A model generated the notes under the pieces. That model saw only the letters and a list, made by a program, of their open reading frames with translations. It was not told the DNA's origin and did not search any database. This document shows positions 43,748 through 51,458 of a DNA stretch of 64,000 nucleotides, one piece after another. The stretch's first letter is position 1; every line of letters starts with the position of its first letter. Both the position numbers and the translations under genes were made by a program. Source of the DNA: Acidimicrobiales bacterium (GTDB lineage Bacteria; Actinomycetota; Acidimicrobiia; Acidimicrobiales; Aldehydirespiratoraceae); NCBI GenBank assembly GCA_033344915.1, contig JAWPML010000001.1:1484369-1548368 (forward strand). Reading direction: 5' to 3'.

Positions 43748-44497
43748 GTGACCGACAGTGGCTCCCCGGGTTCGGGTTCCGACGAACCTCTCTTCACATC
43801 CGTCGGCCCGCGGCCCCGGGGCGGCGCCCCCACCCCGTCGGGGCCGACAGCCGCCGGCGACGGAGACGGCGGCGGATCCGACGATGCGTTCTGGCTCGAC
43901 GAGACCGCCGAGCCGGAGCCGGAGTCGTCCGGGAAGCTCAACGGCCAGATCCGCACGCTCACCGAGTGGGTCGTCGTGGCCATCGGCGCCCTCGCCGTGG
44001 CGCTGTTGATCAAGGCGTTCCTGCTCCAGGCGTTCTACATCCCGTCCCCCTCGATGGATCCGACGCTGCGCAACGACGACCGTGTGCTCGTCAACAAGTT
44101 GAGCTACCGCCTCGGCGACGTCGAGCGGGGCGACATCATCGTGTTCGAGCGCCCCGAGGACGTGCCGAGCGACACCGACGACTTCATCAAACGGGCCATC
44201 GGGCTCCCCGGCGAGGTGGTCACGTTCAGCGACGGGGCGGTCTTCATCGACGGCCGCGCGCTCAGCGAGGACTATGTGGGCGAACACCTCACCACCAACG
44301 ATCGGCTGATCCCGGGGTGCGACAACGCGCCGGCCGTGGCCGACAGCTGTCTGGTTCCCGAGGGACACGTTTTCGTCATGGGCGACAATCGCGACGCGAG
44401 CCTCGACAGTCGCAGCTTCGGCCCCATCGACGAGGACACGATCGTCGGCCGCGCCTTCCTCAAGGTCTGGCCACTCGGCGACATCGGCTTCCTGTAG
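43748..44497 (+). CDS. lepB: Signal peptidase I
   Basis: A 249-residue membrane-bound serine protease that removes signal peptides. A long low-complexity N-terminal tail (residues 1-70, Gly, Pro and Asp rich) precedes one membrane helix (about 74-95). The catalytic Ser102 lies in PSPSMDPT, and the general base Lys148 in FIKRAIGLPGE. The final signature MGDNRDASLDSRSFGPI is present. Start GTG at 43748 chosen because a TACCCT box lies eight bases upstream; the larger open frame overlaps pafC. It converges with the GDPD-like gene, with a seven-base gap. Confidence 0.93.
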   Translation: MTDSGSPGSGSDEPLFTSVGPRPRGGAPTPSGPTAAGDGDGGGSDDAFWLDETAEPEPESSGKLNGQIRTLTEWVVVAIGALAVALLIKAFLLQAFYIPSPSMDPTLRNDDRVLVNKLSYRLGDVERGDIIVFERPEDVPSDTDDFIKRAIGLPGEVVTFSDGAVFIDGRALSEDYVGEHLTTNDRLIPGCDNAPAVADSCLVPEGHVFVMGDNRDASLDSRSFGPIDEDTIVGRAFLKVWPLGDIGFL

Positions 44498-44504
44498 CCG
44501 GTTC

Positions 44505-45206
44505 TCAGGCGAAGGTGGCGGCGACCGCCACGAGCCGTTCGACATGGTCGCCGGAGACCGCATCGATGCCCATGTCGATCACGCGGGCGATCTGACGCTC
44601 GTAGTGCGCGCCATCCGCGAACGCCAGCACCTCGAAACGGTGGAAGAGCGTCACGTGGCCGCCGGTCCACTCCGCCTCCGGCAGCGCGACCGCGTCCACG
44701 CGGCCGGCCGCGAGCTCGGCCGCGCGTCGCTCGGGGCCGAAGGGAAGCGACTTCACACTCGTTGCGTTGACGAGATGGATCACCGGTGAGAGGTCCCGCC
44801 ATTCGGCGAGCGTCTCGAGCTCGGGATGCGCCAGCCACAGTCGCTCGGCTGCGTCGGCGCGCCGGGCGCGTTCGAGAATCACCCGTGCTGCGTCCGTGTC
44901 CGCCACGCGCAGCCGGATGGGCGAGTCCGTCGGGAGTGCGAGCAGTTCGTCGAGGGTGAGCCATCCCGCGACGTCGGATCGGTTCACGTCCGCCGCCCGC
45001 CGCCGGGGCAGCCGGCGCACGAGGCCCGTACGGTCCAACACGACCTCCCCGTCGGCGGTGAGCCAGGCATCGGCCTGGAGTCCCGTGGCGCCGAGCTGGA
45101 GCGCTCGCTCGAAGGCCTCCCGGGCCTGCTCCACGCCGGTGGTCCGGGCCCCGCGGTGCGCGAACAGGATCGCGTCGTCGAGCAGCGATGGCAGGCGGGT
45201 CGGCAC
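44505..45206 (-). CDS. Degenerate GDPD-like (glycerophosphodiesterase-fold) protein
   Basis: A 233-residue protein with the front of a glycerophosphodiester phosphodiesterase: AHRGAR (His17, Arg18), then GATGLQADAWLTADGEVVLDR. In active enzymes this region reads GAD-x-IE-x-D and ends in HD. Here the metal-binding Glu is replaced by Gln44 and the second His is missing. The protein is shorter than typical GDPD (about 240-260 residues). It probably lacks hydrolase activity or has a changed one. GTG at 45206 chosen; a GACGAT box lies six bases upstream. Converges with lepB. Confidence 0.65.
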   Translation of the reverse strand: MPTRLPSLLDDAILFAHRGARTTGVEQAREAFERALQLGATGLQADAWLTADGEVVLDRTGLVRRLPRRRAADVNRSDVAGWLTLDELLALPTDSPIRLRVADTDAARVILERARRADAAERLWLAHPELETLAEWRDLSPVIHLVNATSVKSLPFGPERRAAELAAGRVDAVALPEAEWTGGHVTLFHRFEVLAFADGAHYERQIARVIDMGIDAVSGDHVERLVAVAATFA

Positions 45207-45374
45207 CGTCCCATCGTCGCACCTCGATCGCGCGCGGGCACAGGTGGCCGGAGCCGGTGGCGAACTGATCCGAACGGACCACCGAAACCGGGCCCGGGGG
45301 CCCTTTACCGGGTCACGCGGCATGCCGATGGAATTCGGCACAGGGGCATCACGAACGGGACTGACAGCGCGACC

Positions 45375-45707
45375 ATGGCAACGATTCGAGCGAGTTGTGA
45401 AGAATGCGGCGACGTGGAACTGACCACGGCTGACGTTCGCGTCAGGGTCTGCATCAACGACAACCGCGGTGAGTACAGCTTCCGGTGCCCGACGTGCACC
45501 ATGACCGTCGTGAAGGCCGCCGAGCCCCGCACGATCGATCTGCTCGTCGCATCCGGCGTCGCGATGGACACCTGGTCCCTCCCCGCCGAGCTCGACGAGA
45601 CGAAGAACGGCAAGCCCATCACCCACGACGATCTGCTGGAGTTCCACGACAAGCTCCACGACACGTCGTCGTGGAACGAGGCGCTCTCCCACCTCCTCGA
45701 CGGGTAG
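45375..45707 (+). CDS. Zinc-ribbon-like hypothetical protein (110 aa)
   Basis: Two Cys pairs, CEEC at residues 8-11 and CPTC at about 38-41, with the segment GEYSFRCPTCT, form a probable zinc ribbon. The rest is helical and acidic (LLEFHDKLHDTSSWNEALSHLL). No known domain is fused. The ATG at 45375 is chosen because the protein begins there with MATIRASCEEC. It is divergent from the GDPD-like gene. Function unknown; likely a small nucleic-acid or protein adaptor. Confidence 0.7.
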   Translation: MATIRASCEECGDVELTTADVRVRVCINDNRGEYSFRCPTCTMTVVKAAEPRTIDLLVASGVAMDTWSLPAELDETKNGKPITHDDLLEFHDKLHDTSSWNEALSHLLDG

Positions 45708-45743
45708 GACCCCGCCATCACCGAACGCTCCCGAAGCGGTCGG

Positions 45744-45749
45744 TAGGTT
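45744..45749 (+). promoter_or_regulatory. Leaderless -10 box for the gene at 45756
   Basis: TAGGTT, six bases, then GTG. Confidence 0.5.
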
Positions 45750-45755
45750 CGTCCT

Positions 45756-46010
45756 GTGCCTCTCGCATTGCTCGCCCCCGCGGCGGCGACGGTTCTCTGT
45801 CTCGTGGTGCTGGCCTGGTCCATGGCCCGGCTGGACATCGAGCTGCGCGCCCTGCGCTCGTCACTACGGCGCAGCCGGGCGGCCGCGGTGGCCACCGATG
45901 ACCTCCAGCGGGCGACGCGCACGGTCGTCGAGGAGGCGCACCGCATCGACCATGGTGCCCGCAGCCGCGCCCACGCGCGGCGCAGCCGTCGCTCCTCGAC
46001 CGCTCGGTAG
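45756..46010 (+). CDS. Small membrane-anchored hypothetical protein (84 aa)
   Basis: A hydrophobic N-terminal segment (LALLAPAAATVLCLVVLAW) is followed by a long basic amphipathic helix (RLDIELRALRSSLRRSRAAA) and an Arg-rich tail. This is a single-pass membrane protein with a cytoplasmic basic helix. It lies just upstream of tatB. The stop codon TAG doubles as the first half of the tatB -10 box. Family unknown. Confidence 0.6.
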   Translation: MPLALLAPAAATVLCLVVLAWSMARLDIELRALRSSLRRSRAAAVATDDLQRATRTVVEEAHRIDHGARSRAHARRSRRSSTAR

Positions 46011-46013
46011 GAT
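46008..46013 (+). promoter_or_regulatory. -10 box made partly of a stop codon (tatB)
   Basis: TAGGAT starts with the TAG stop of the 84-residue gene and lies six bases before ATG at 46020. Confidence 0.5.
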
Positions 46014-46019
46014 CACGCC

Positions 46020-46346
46020 ATGTTCTCGAACATCGGAGGAATGGAAGTTCTCTTCGTGATGGTGGTCGCGCTCATCGTGCTCGGACCCAGCAAGCTGCCC
46101 GATGCGGCGCGCCATGCCGGCAAGTGGGTCACCGAGATCCGCCGCATCTCCGCCGGGTTCCAGCGTGAGTTCCGCGAGGCGATCCAGGAGCCGATCATCG
46201 AGGCCGACGCCCGCGCCCGCGGCGCGATCGAGAGCACCAAGAAGGCCGTCGCCGACCCGTTCGTGAACCCCGACCTGGGCGCCGCCACCGGCACCGACGC
46301 CACCACGCCGTCCGACGAGACCGACTCACCCGCCGACGATGAGTGA
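46020..46346 (+). CDS. tatB: Twin-arginine translocase subunit TatB/TatA-like
   Basis: A 108-residue Tat component: an N-terminal membrane helix (GGMEVLFVMVVALIVLGP), the hinge GPSKLPDAAR, an amphipathic helix (HAGKWVTEIRRISAGFQREF), and an acidic disordered tail. The Glu in the membrane helix (ME near residue 9) fits TatB better than TatA, which usually has Phe-Gly hinge only; the distinction is not certain. It overlaps tatC by eight bases. With TatC it exports folded proteins with a twin-arginine signal. Confidence 0.8.
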   Translation: MFSNIGGMEVLFVMVVALIVLGPSKLPDAARHAGKWVTEIRRISAGFQREFREAIQEPIIEADARARGAIESTKKAVADPFVNPDLGAATGTDATTPSDETDSPADDE

Positions 46347-47124
46347 CACGGAGACCCGCAACGACGCTCGGATGAGCCTGCTCGAGCACCTCACAGAGCT
46401 CCGACGGCGACTCATCATCAGCTTCCTCGCGGTCGCCGCCGGTGCCGTCATCGGCTGGATCTTCTACCAGAACATCATCGACGTGCTGGTCGAGCCCTAC
46501 TGCCAGGCCGTCGAGGACCGCGAGTCCATCGTTCCCGTCGAGGAGCAGTGCCAGCTCTACGCCCGGAACCCGCTCGAGTTCTTCAACATCAAGCTCGCCG
46601 TGGCCGGCTACACGGGTCTCATCCTCGCCATGCCGGTGATCCTCTGGCAGGCGTGGCGCTTCGTCGCCCCGGGCCTGTACAGCCACGAGAAGAAGTACGC
46701 CTACCCCTTCATCGCGTCGGCGGTCACCCTGTTCGGGCTCGGCGCCGGCCTGGCCTACTGGAGTGTGCCGAAGGCGCTGGCGTGGCTCATCGATCAGGGC
46801 GGCGACAACTTCGAGGAGTTGTTCGCCCCGAGCGAGTACTTCGGGTTCATCATCAAGATGATGATCGCGTTCGGCATCGGCTTCGAGTTCCCGATCGCGC
46901 TCATCTTCCTCCAGATCCTCGGCCTGGTGGACAACAAGACGCTGCGCTCCGGGCGCCAGTACGCGATCGTCGGCATCGTCGCGCTCGTGGCGATCATCAC
47001 GCCGAGCGGTGATCCCTTCACCCTGGCGGTCCTCTCGGTGCCGATGTACCTCTTCTACGAGATCGCGATCCTCTTCGGCCGCCTGCGGATCCGCCGAGCC
47101 AAGAAGACGGCCCCGGCCGCGTGA
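46339..47124 (+). CDS. tatC: Sec-independent protein translocase TatC
   Basis: A 261-residue membrane protein with six helices. The N-terminal motif MSLLEHLTELRRRLIISF is the TatC signature. Later segments include FGLGAGLAYW and GIGFEFPIALIFLQILG. It is the twin-arginine signal-peptide receptor. It overlaps tatB upstream and helY downstream (GTGA), so the three are translated in sequence, the same order as mycobacterial tatA-tatC-helY. Confidence 0.95.
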   Translation: MSDTETRNDARMSLLEHLTELRRRLIISFLAVAAGAVIGWIFYQNIIDVLVEPYCQAVEDRESIVPVEEQCQLYARNPLEFFNIKLAVAGYTGLILAMPVILWQAWRFVAPGLYSHEKKYAYPFIASAVTLFGLGAGLAYWSVPKALAWLIDQGGDNFEELFAPSEYFGFIIKMMIAFGIGFEFPIALIFLQILGLVDNKTLRSGRQYAIVGIVALVAIITPSGDPFTLAVLSVPMYLFYEIAILFGRLRIRRAKKTAPAA

Positions 47125-49625
47125 GCGACGCCGACGGTCGCGGCTTTCGTCTCGACCCGTTCCAGGTCGAAGCGATCGGTCATGTCGACGACGGGCGTTC
47201 CGTGCTGGTCTGCGCGCCCACGGGAAGCGGCAAGACCGTAGTGGCCGAGCACGCCATCGATCGTGCGCTGGGCGAACGCAAGCGGGCGTTCTACACCACA
47301 CCGATCAAGGCGCTCTCCAACCAGAAGTACCGCGATCTGGCCGATCGGATCGGGGCGAGCCGGGTCGGGCTCCTCACCGGCGACAACGCGATCAACCCCG
47401 ATGCCGACGTGATCGTGATGACCACCGAGGTGCTGCGCAACATGCTCTACGAGGGGCGGGACCTGGCCGACCTCGCCACCGTGGTGCTCGACGAGGTCCA
47501 CTATCTCGAGGACAGCTTCCGCGGCCCGGTGTGGGAGGAGGTCATCCTCCACCTCCCGCTGCACGTCTCACTCGTCTGCCTGTCCGCGACCGTGTCCAAC
47601 AGTGACGAGGTCGGCGGCTGGCTCGAGTCGGTGCGGGGGCCGACCGCCGTGATCGTCGAGACGACGCGCCCGGTGGAGCTGACGAACCTCTACGCGGTGG
47701 GGGACCGGCGGGGAGAGCGGCTGCACGTCGTGCCGACCCTGGTCGACGGTCGGCCGAACCCGGAGGGCGATCGCTTCGACCCCGATCTGCGCCGCTCGCG
47801 CGCCGAGCGTCGCAAACACAAGCGACCGCCGTGGCGAACGCCGAACCGGCTGGAGCTCCTCGACTTCCTCGAGGACGGTGACCTCCTTCCCGTCATCTGG
47901 TTCATCTTCAGCCGAAAGGGTTGCGACGAGGCGGCCACGGGCCTCGTCCGCAGCGGCGCCCGTTTCACCGACCGGGAGCAGGGCGCGCGCATCCGAGCCA
48001 TCGCCGAGGAACGACTCGCCGGACTGGACGCAGGGGATCTCGCCCTGCTCGACACCACCGCGTGGCTCGAACGGCTCGAGCGCGGCGTCGCCAGCCATCA
48101 CGCCGGCCTGGTTCCGGCGTTCAAGGAGGCCGTCGAGGTCTGTTTCGCGGAAGGGCTCGTGAAGGTCGTGTTCGCCACCGAGACCCTGGCGTTGGGGGTC
48201 AATCTCCCCGCCCGCAGTGTGGTGATCGACCGGCTGACCAAGTTCACCGGCGAGCATCACGAACTGTTGACCCCCGCCCAGTTCACCCAGCTCACCGGGC
48301 GGGCCGGTCGGCGCGGGATCGACGAACGAGGCCATGCGATCGTGCCCTGGTCGCCGTTCACCCAGTTCGACCAGGTCTCGTCCCTCGCCGGAAGCCGGGC
48401 GTTCCGCCTGCGCTCCGCCTTCCGACCGACCTACAACATGGCCGTGAACCTGCTCCAGCGACAGTCGCCGGACGACGCGCGGGCCCTGCTGGCCCGGAGC
48501 TTCGCGCAGTACCAGGCCGACGCCGGCGTCGCCCGCCTCGAGAACCGCCTCGCCCGCGAGCGGGCCCGGTTGGCCGAACTCCGGGCCGAGGTCGACGACC
48601 TGCCCGACGAAGCGGAAACCGAGGTCGCGGCGCCACCGGATGCCGAGGCGATCGCCGACGCCGTCTCCCGCCTCCGACCCGGCGACGTCGTACTGGACGA
48701 GGACGGGGAGCGCCTCGCGGTCCTCGGCGTGAGTTGGCGCAAGGGGGGACGAGCCCGGATGCGGCTCGTCAGCCAGCGCAGCCAGGAGCTCCGTTGGGAC
48801 CTGAGCGAGCTCACCGAAGCTCCCGTCACCGTCGGGCGCATCGACCTGCCGCAGCCGATGGCACCCGAGCGCATCGACTATCGCCACGACGTCGCCGCCC
48901 GCCTCCGCCGGGCACGCGGCGGAGGCACCACCCGGGCGCGCAAACGATCGAAGGCCCGCAACGACCCGCGAGCGACGCTCGAACGCCTCGAGCAGGAGGT
49001 GAAACATCTCGAACGCAAGGCCCGGCGGGACAAGGGGAGTGTCGCCCGCCGGTTCGACGCGATCTGCGAGGTCCTGCGCGACCGTGGGCATCTCGACGGC
49101 TGGGAGGTCTCCGCCTCCGGCCGGATGCTCGGGCGGATCTACCACGAGTCGGATCTGCTCATCGCGGAGGCGCTCGACGCCGGCCTGCTCGACGATCTCG
49201 ACCCGCCGGCGCTCGCCTCGTTGGTCTCCTGCTTCACCTACGAGCATCGACGCCCGGGGCCGCCTCCCGAACCCTGGTTCCCGGCGAAGGTCGCCAAGCA
49301 GCGCTACCGGGACCTCGTCCACCTCGCCGGCGGCCTCGCGGGTGTCGAACGACAGCACGGTGTGCCCGAGACCCGACCGCCCGAGGCCGGGTTCGCGCCC
49401 GCCGCCCACGCCTGGGCCGCGGGGGAGGAGTTGGGCGTCCTGCTCGACGACGACGAGGACATGACGGCGGGCGATTTCGTCCGCAACGTCAAGCAGCTGA
49501 TCGATCTGTTGCGTCAGCTGGGCGAGGTCGCTCCCACGCCCGCCACCGCCCGCGCCGCCCGCCAGGCGGCAGAGGCGATCCATCGTGGCGTCGTGGCGAT
49601 CTCCGGGTCGGTGGAGGCCGTGTGA
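47121..49625 (+). CDS. helY: HelY-type DEAD/DEAH-box RNA/DNA helicase (Ski2-like)
   Basis: An 834-residue superfamily 2 helicase. Motifs are visible in order: APTGSGKTVVAEH (Walker A), DEVHYLED (Walker B, DEVH box), LSATVSNSDEVGG, GLVPAFKEAVEVCF (near motif IV), and QLTGRAGRRGID (motif VI). The C-terminal third is the helical DSHCT-type domain. Ski2-like bacterial helicases act in RNA or DNA processing. In mycobacteria this gene also follows tatC. GTG start overlaps tatC. Its stop overlaps the DAGK-like gene. Confidence 0.92.
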   Translation: MSDADGRGFRLDPFQVEAIGHVDDGRSVLVCAPTGSGKTVVAEHAIDRALGERKRAFYTTPIKALSNQKYRDLADRIGASRVGLLTGDNAINPDADVIVMTTEVLRNMLYEGRDLADLATVVLDEVHYLEDSFRGPVWEEVILHLPLHVSLVCLSATVSNSDEVGGWLESVRGPTAVIVETTRPVELTNLYAVGDRRGERLHVVPTLVDGRPNPEGDRFDPDLRRSRAERRKHKRPPWRTPNRLELLDFLEDGDLLPVIWFIFSRKGCDEAATGLVRSGARFTDREQGARIRAIAEERLAGLDAGDLALLDTTAWLERLERGVASHHAGLVPAFKEAVEVCFAEGLVKVVFATETLALGVNLPARSVVIDRLTKFTGEHHELLTPAQFTQLTGRAGRRGIDERGHAIVPWSPFTQFDQVSSLAGSRAFRLRSAFRPTYNMAVNLLQRQSPDDARALLARSFAQYQADAGVARLENRLARERARLAELRAEVDDLPDEAETEVAAPPDAEAIADAVSRLRPGDVVLDEDGERLAVLGVSWRKGGRARMRLVSQRSQELRWDLSELTEAPVTVGRIDLPQPMAPERIDYRHDVAARLRRARGGGTTRARKRSKARNDPRATLERLEQEVKHLERKARRDKGSVARRFDAICEVLRDRGHLDGWEVSASGRMLGRIYHESDLLIAEALDAGLLDDLDPPALASLVSCFTYEHRRPGPPPEPWFPAKVAKQRYRDLVHLAGGLAGVERQHGVPETRPPEAGFAPAAHAWAAGEELGVLLDDDEDMTAGDFVRNVKQLIDLLRQLGEVAPTPATARAARQAAEAIHRGVVAISGSVEAV

Positions 49626-50227
49626 GCATCGAGAAGGGCCAGGACTGGGGGAGCCCCGGGGTGATCCCCGATGACGCCGTGGTCGCGGCAACGGACCACG
49701 AGGCATCGGAGATCGTCGCCGCGGCGCGGCGGCGCAACGATCCGCTGCCACCGGTGGTCCTGACCGGCGGAGACCTCGCCCGCACCCTCGGCGGCGCGTC
49801 GCCCCGCCGAGCCGGCGACGAGGCGACGCTCGTGCCGGTCGATCTCGGCGCCGCGCTGATCGACGGGAAGCTCCACTGGTTCCTGGCCCACCTGGTCGCC
49901 CGCCACGGGTGGTGGCGGGGTCGCATCGTGGTCGCGGCCAATGCGGCGTTCCTCGGTTCGTGGAACGTCGCACCCCGTGCCCACCCCGGTGACGGGCTGC
50001 TGGACGTCCTCGACGGTGAGCTGTCGTTGCGTGACCGCCTCCGGGCCCGCCGCCGACTGCCGACGGGCACCCACGTCCCTCACCCCGCCATCTCGGTCCG
50101 GCGCCGCGACGCATTCCAGCTCGAGTTCCGCCGTCCGACGCCGATCCGCCTGGACGGCGAGCTGGTCGGCAACGCCACCAAGCTGAGCCTGCGGATCGAA
50201 CCGGCCGCGGTCGAGGTGTGGATCTGA
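49622..50227 (+). CDS. Diacylglycerol-kinase-C-terminal-like protein (201 aa)
   Basis: The last 90 residues resemble the C-terminal beta-sandwich of YegS/DAGK lipid kinases: PGDGLLDVLDGELSLRDRLRAR, then FRRPTPIRLDGELVGNATKL (in parts). The N-terminal half is not a recognisable DAGK catalytic domain; no GGDGT motif is seen. The GTG overlaps the helY stop (GTGA). A full lipid kinase is unlikely; it may be a remnant or a regulatory lipid-binding protein. Low certainty on the role. Confidence 0.6.
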   Translation: MSIEKGQDWGSPGVIPDDAVVAATDHEASEIVAAARRRNDPLPPVVLTGGDLARTLGGASPRRAGDEATLVPVDLGAALIDGKLHWFLAHLVARHGWWRGRIVVAANAAFLGSWNVAPRAHPGDGLLDVLDGELSLRDRLRARRRLPTGTHVPHPAISVRRRDAFQLEFRRPTPIRLDGELVGNATKLSLRIEPAAVEVWI

Positions 50228-50258
50228 GCCCCACTCGGCCCCCCGCGGGCCGCGTCGG

Positions 50259-50264
50259 TAGCAT
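50259..50264 (+). promoter_or_regulatory. Leaderless -10 box for the M20 peptidase
   Basis: TAGCAT, six bases, then ATG at 50271. Confidence 0.55.
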
Positions 50265-50270
50265 GGCCCC

Positions 50271-51446
50271 ATGGACGTGATCGAAGCCAAGCAGCAGGTA
50301 CGCGCGGAGATCGAACGTCTGACCCCGACACTGTTGGAGATCAGCCACGAAGTCCACGCCAACCCCGAGCTGAACTTCGAGGAACACTTCGCCCACGAGA
50401 TGCTCAGCGGCGTGCTCGAGGACGAGGGGCTGGACGTGGAGCGGGGCGCCTACGACCTCTCGACCGCCTTCGATGCCCGCGTCGGCACCTCCGGTCCCAC
50501 GATCGCCGTCTGCTGCGAGTACGACGCACTGCCGGGCATCGGCCACGCCTGCGGCCACAACATCATCGCGGCCGCCGGCATCGGCGCCGGCCTCGCCGCG
50601 GCCACGGTCGCGGAGGCGCTCGGTGGCCGCCTGGCGATTCTCGGCACGCCGGCCGAAGAGGGGGGCGGTGGCAAGGAGTTCATGATCCGCGGTGGCGCCT
50701 TCGACGACGTGGACGCCGCGATGATGGTGCATCCGGCCGACCACGACCTGCGATCGATGCACACGATCGCGTTCCACACGATGGACGTGGAGTACGAGGG
50801 CCAGGCCGCGCATGCCGCGGCCGCGCCCCACAAGGGCCGCAACGCGCTCGACGCAGCCGTACTCGGCTACACCAACGTCGCCGCGCTCCGCCAACACATC
50901 CGGCCCGAGGAGCGGATCCACGGGGTGTTCACCGAGGCCGGCGACAAGCCGAACATCGTGCCGGCCCGAGCGGCGGCCGAGTGGTACGTCCGCAGCGCCA
51001 CCATGGAGTCGCTCGAGCCGCTCAAACAACGCGTCCTCGCGTGTCTCGAAGCCGGCGCGTCCGCCACCGGCTGCACGATGACGCACCGGTGGAACGACCC
51101 GCCCTTCTACGACATGATCGACAACACCCCGCTGCTCGATCTGTACTGCGCGAACGCCGAGCAGGTCGGCCGGGTGGTCCATGCGCCGGACCCCATGTCG
51201 GTCGTGTCCGGCAGCACCGACATGGGCAATGTCAGCTACGCCGTGCCCGCCATCCACCCCATGATCAAGGTCGCACCGGCGGGATGCGCGATCCACACGC
51301 CGGAGTTCGCCACGCACGCCCGCTCCGAGGAGGGCGACCGCGCCGTGATCGACGGTGCGCTGTCGATGGCGCTCACGATCGTGGACCTCTGGGCCGACGC
51401 CGAAACCCTCGGGTCGGTCCGCGGCGCGTTCGAAGAGACCCAATAG
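50271..51446 (+). CDS. M20-family metallopeptidase/amidohydrolase
   Basis: A 391-residue enzyme of the M20D aminoacylase / p-aminobenzoyl-glutamate hydrolase group. Zinc-site motifs are CCEYDALPGIGHACGHN (in parts) near residue 83, PAEEGGGGK near 130, and a later dimerisation domain. It hydrolyses amide bonds of N-acyl amino acids or dipeptides. Its stop codon forms half of the next gene's -10 box. Start ATG with a TAGCAT box six bases upstream suggests a leaderless transcript. Confidence 0.88.
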   Translation: MDVIEAKQQVRAEIERLTPTLLEISHEVHANPELNFEEHFAHEMLSGVLEDEGLDVERGAYDLSTAFDARVGTSGPTIAVCCEYDALPGIGHACGHNIIAAAGIGAGLAAATVAEALGGRLAILGTPAEEGGGGKEFMIRGGAFDDVDAAMMVHPADHDLRSMHTIAFHTMDVEYEGQAAHAAAAPHKGRNALDAAVLGYTNVAALRQHIRPEERIHGVFTEAGDKPNIVPARAAAEWYVRSATMESLEPLKQRVLACLEAGASATGCTMTHRWNDPPFYDMIDNTPLLDLYCANAEQVGRVVHAPDPMSVVSGSTDMGNVSYAVPAIHPMIKVAPAGCAIHTPEFATHARSEEGDRAVIDGALSMALTIVDLWADAETLGSVRGAFEETQ

Positions 51447-51449
51447 GCT
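51444..51449 (+). promoter_or_regulatory. -10 box made partly of a stop codon (tandem ThyX-like gene)
   Basis: TAGGCT starts with the TAG stop of the M20 gene and lies nine bases before ATG at 51459. Confidence 0.5.
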
Positions 51450-51458
51450 CACGGTCCG

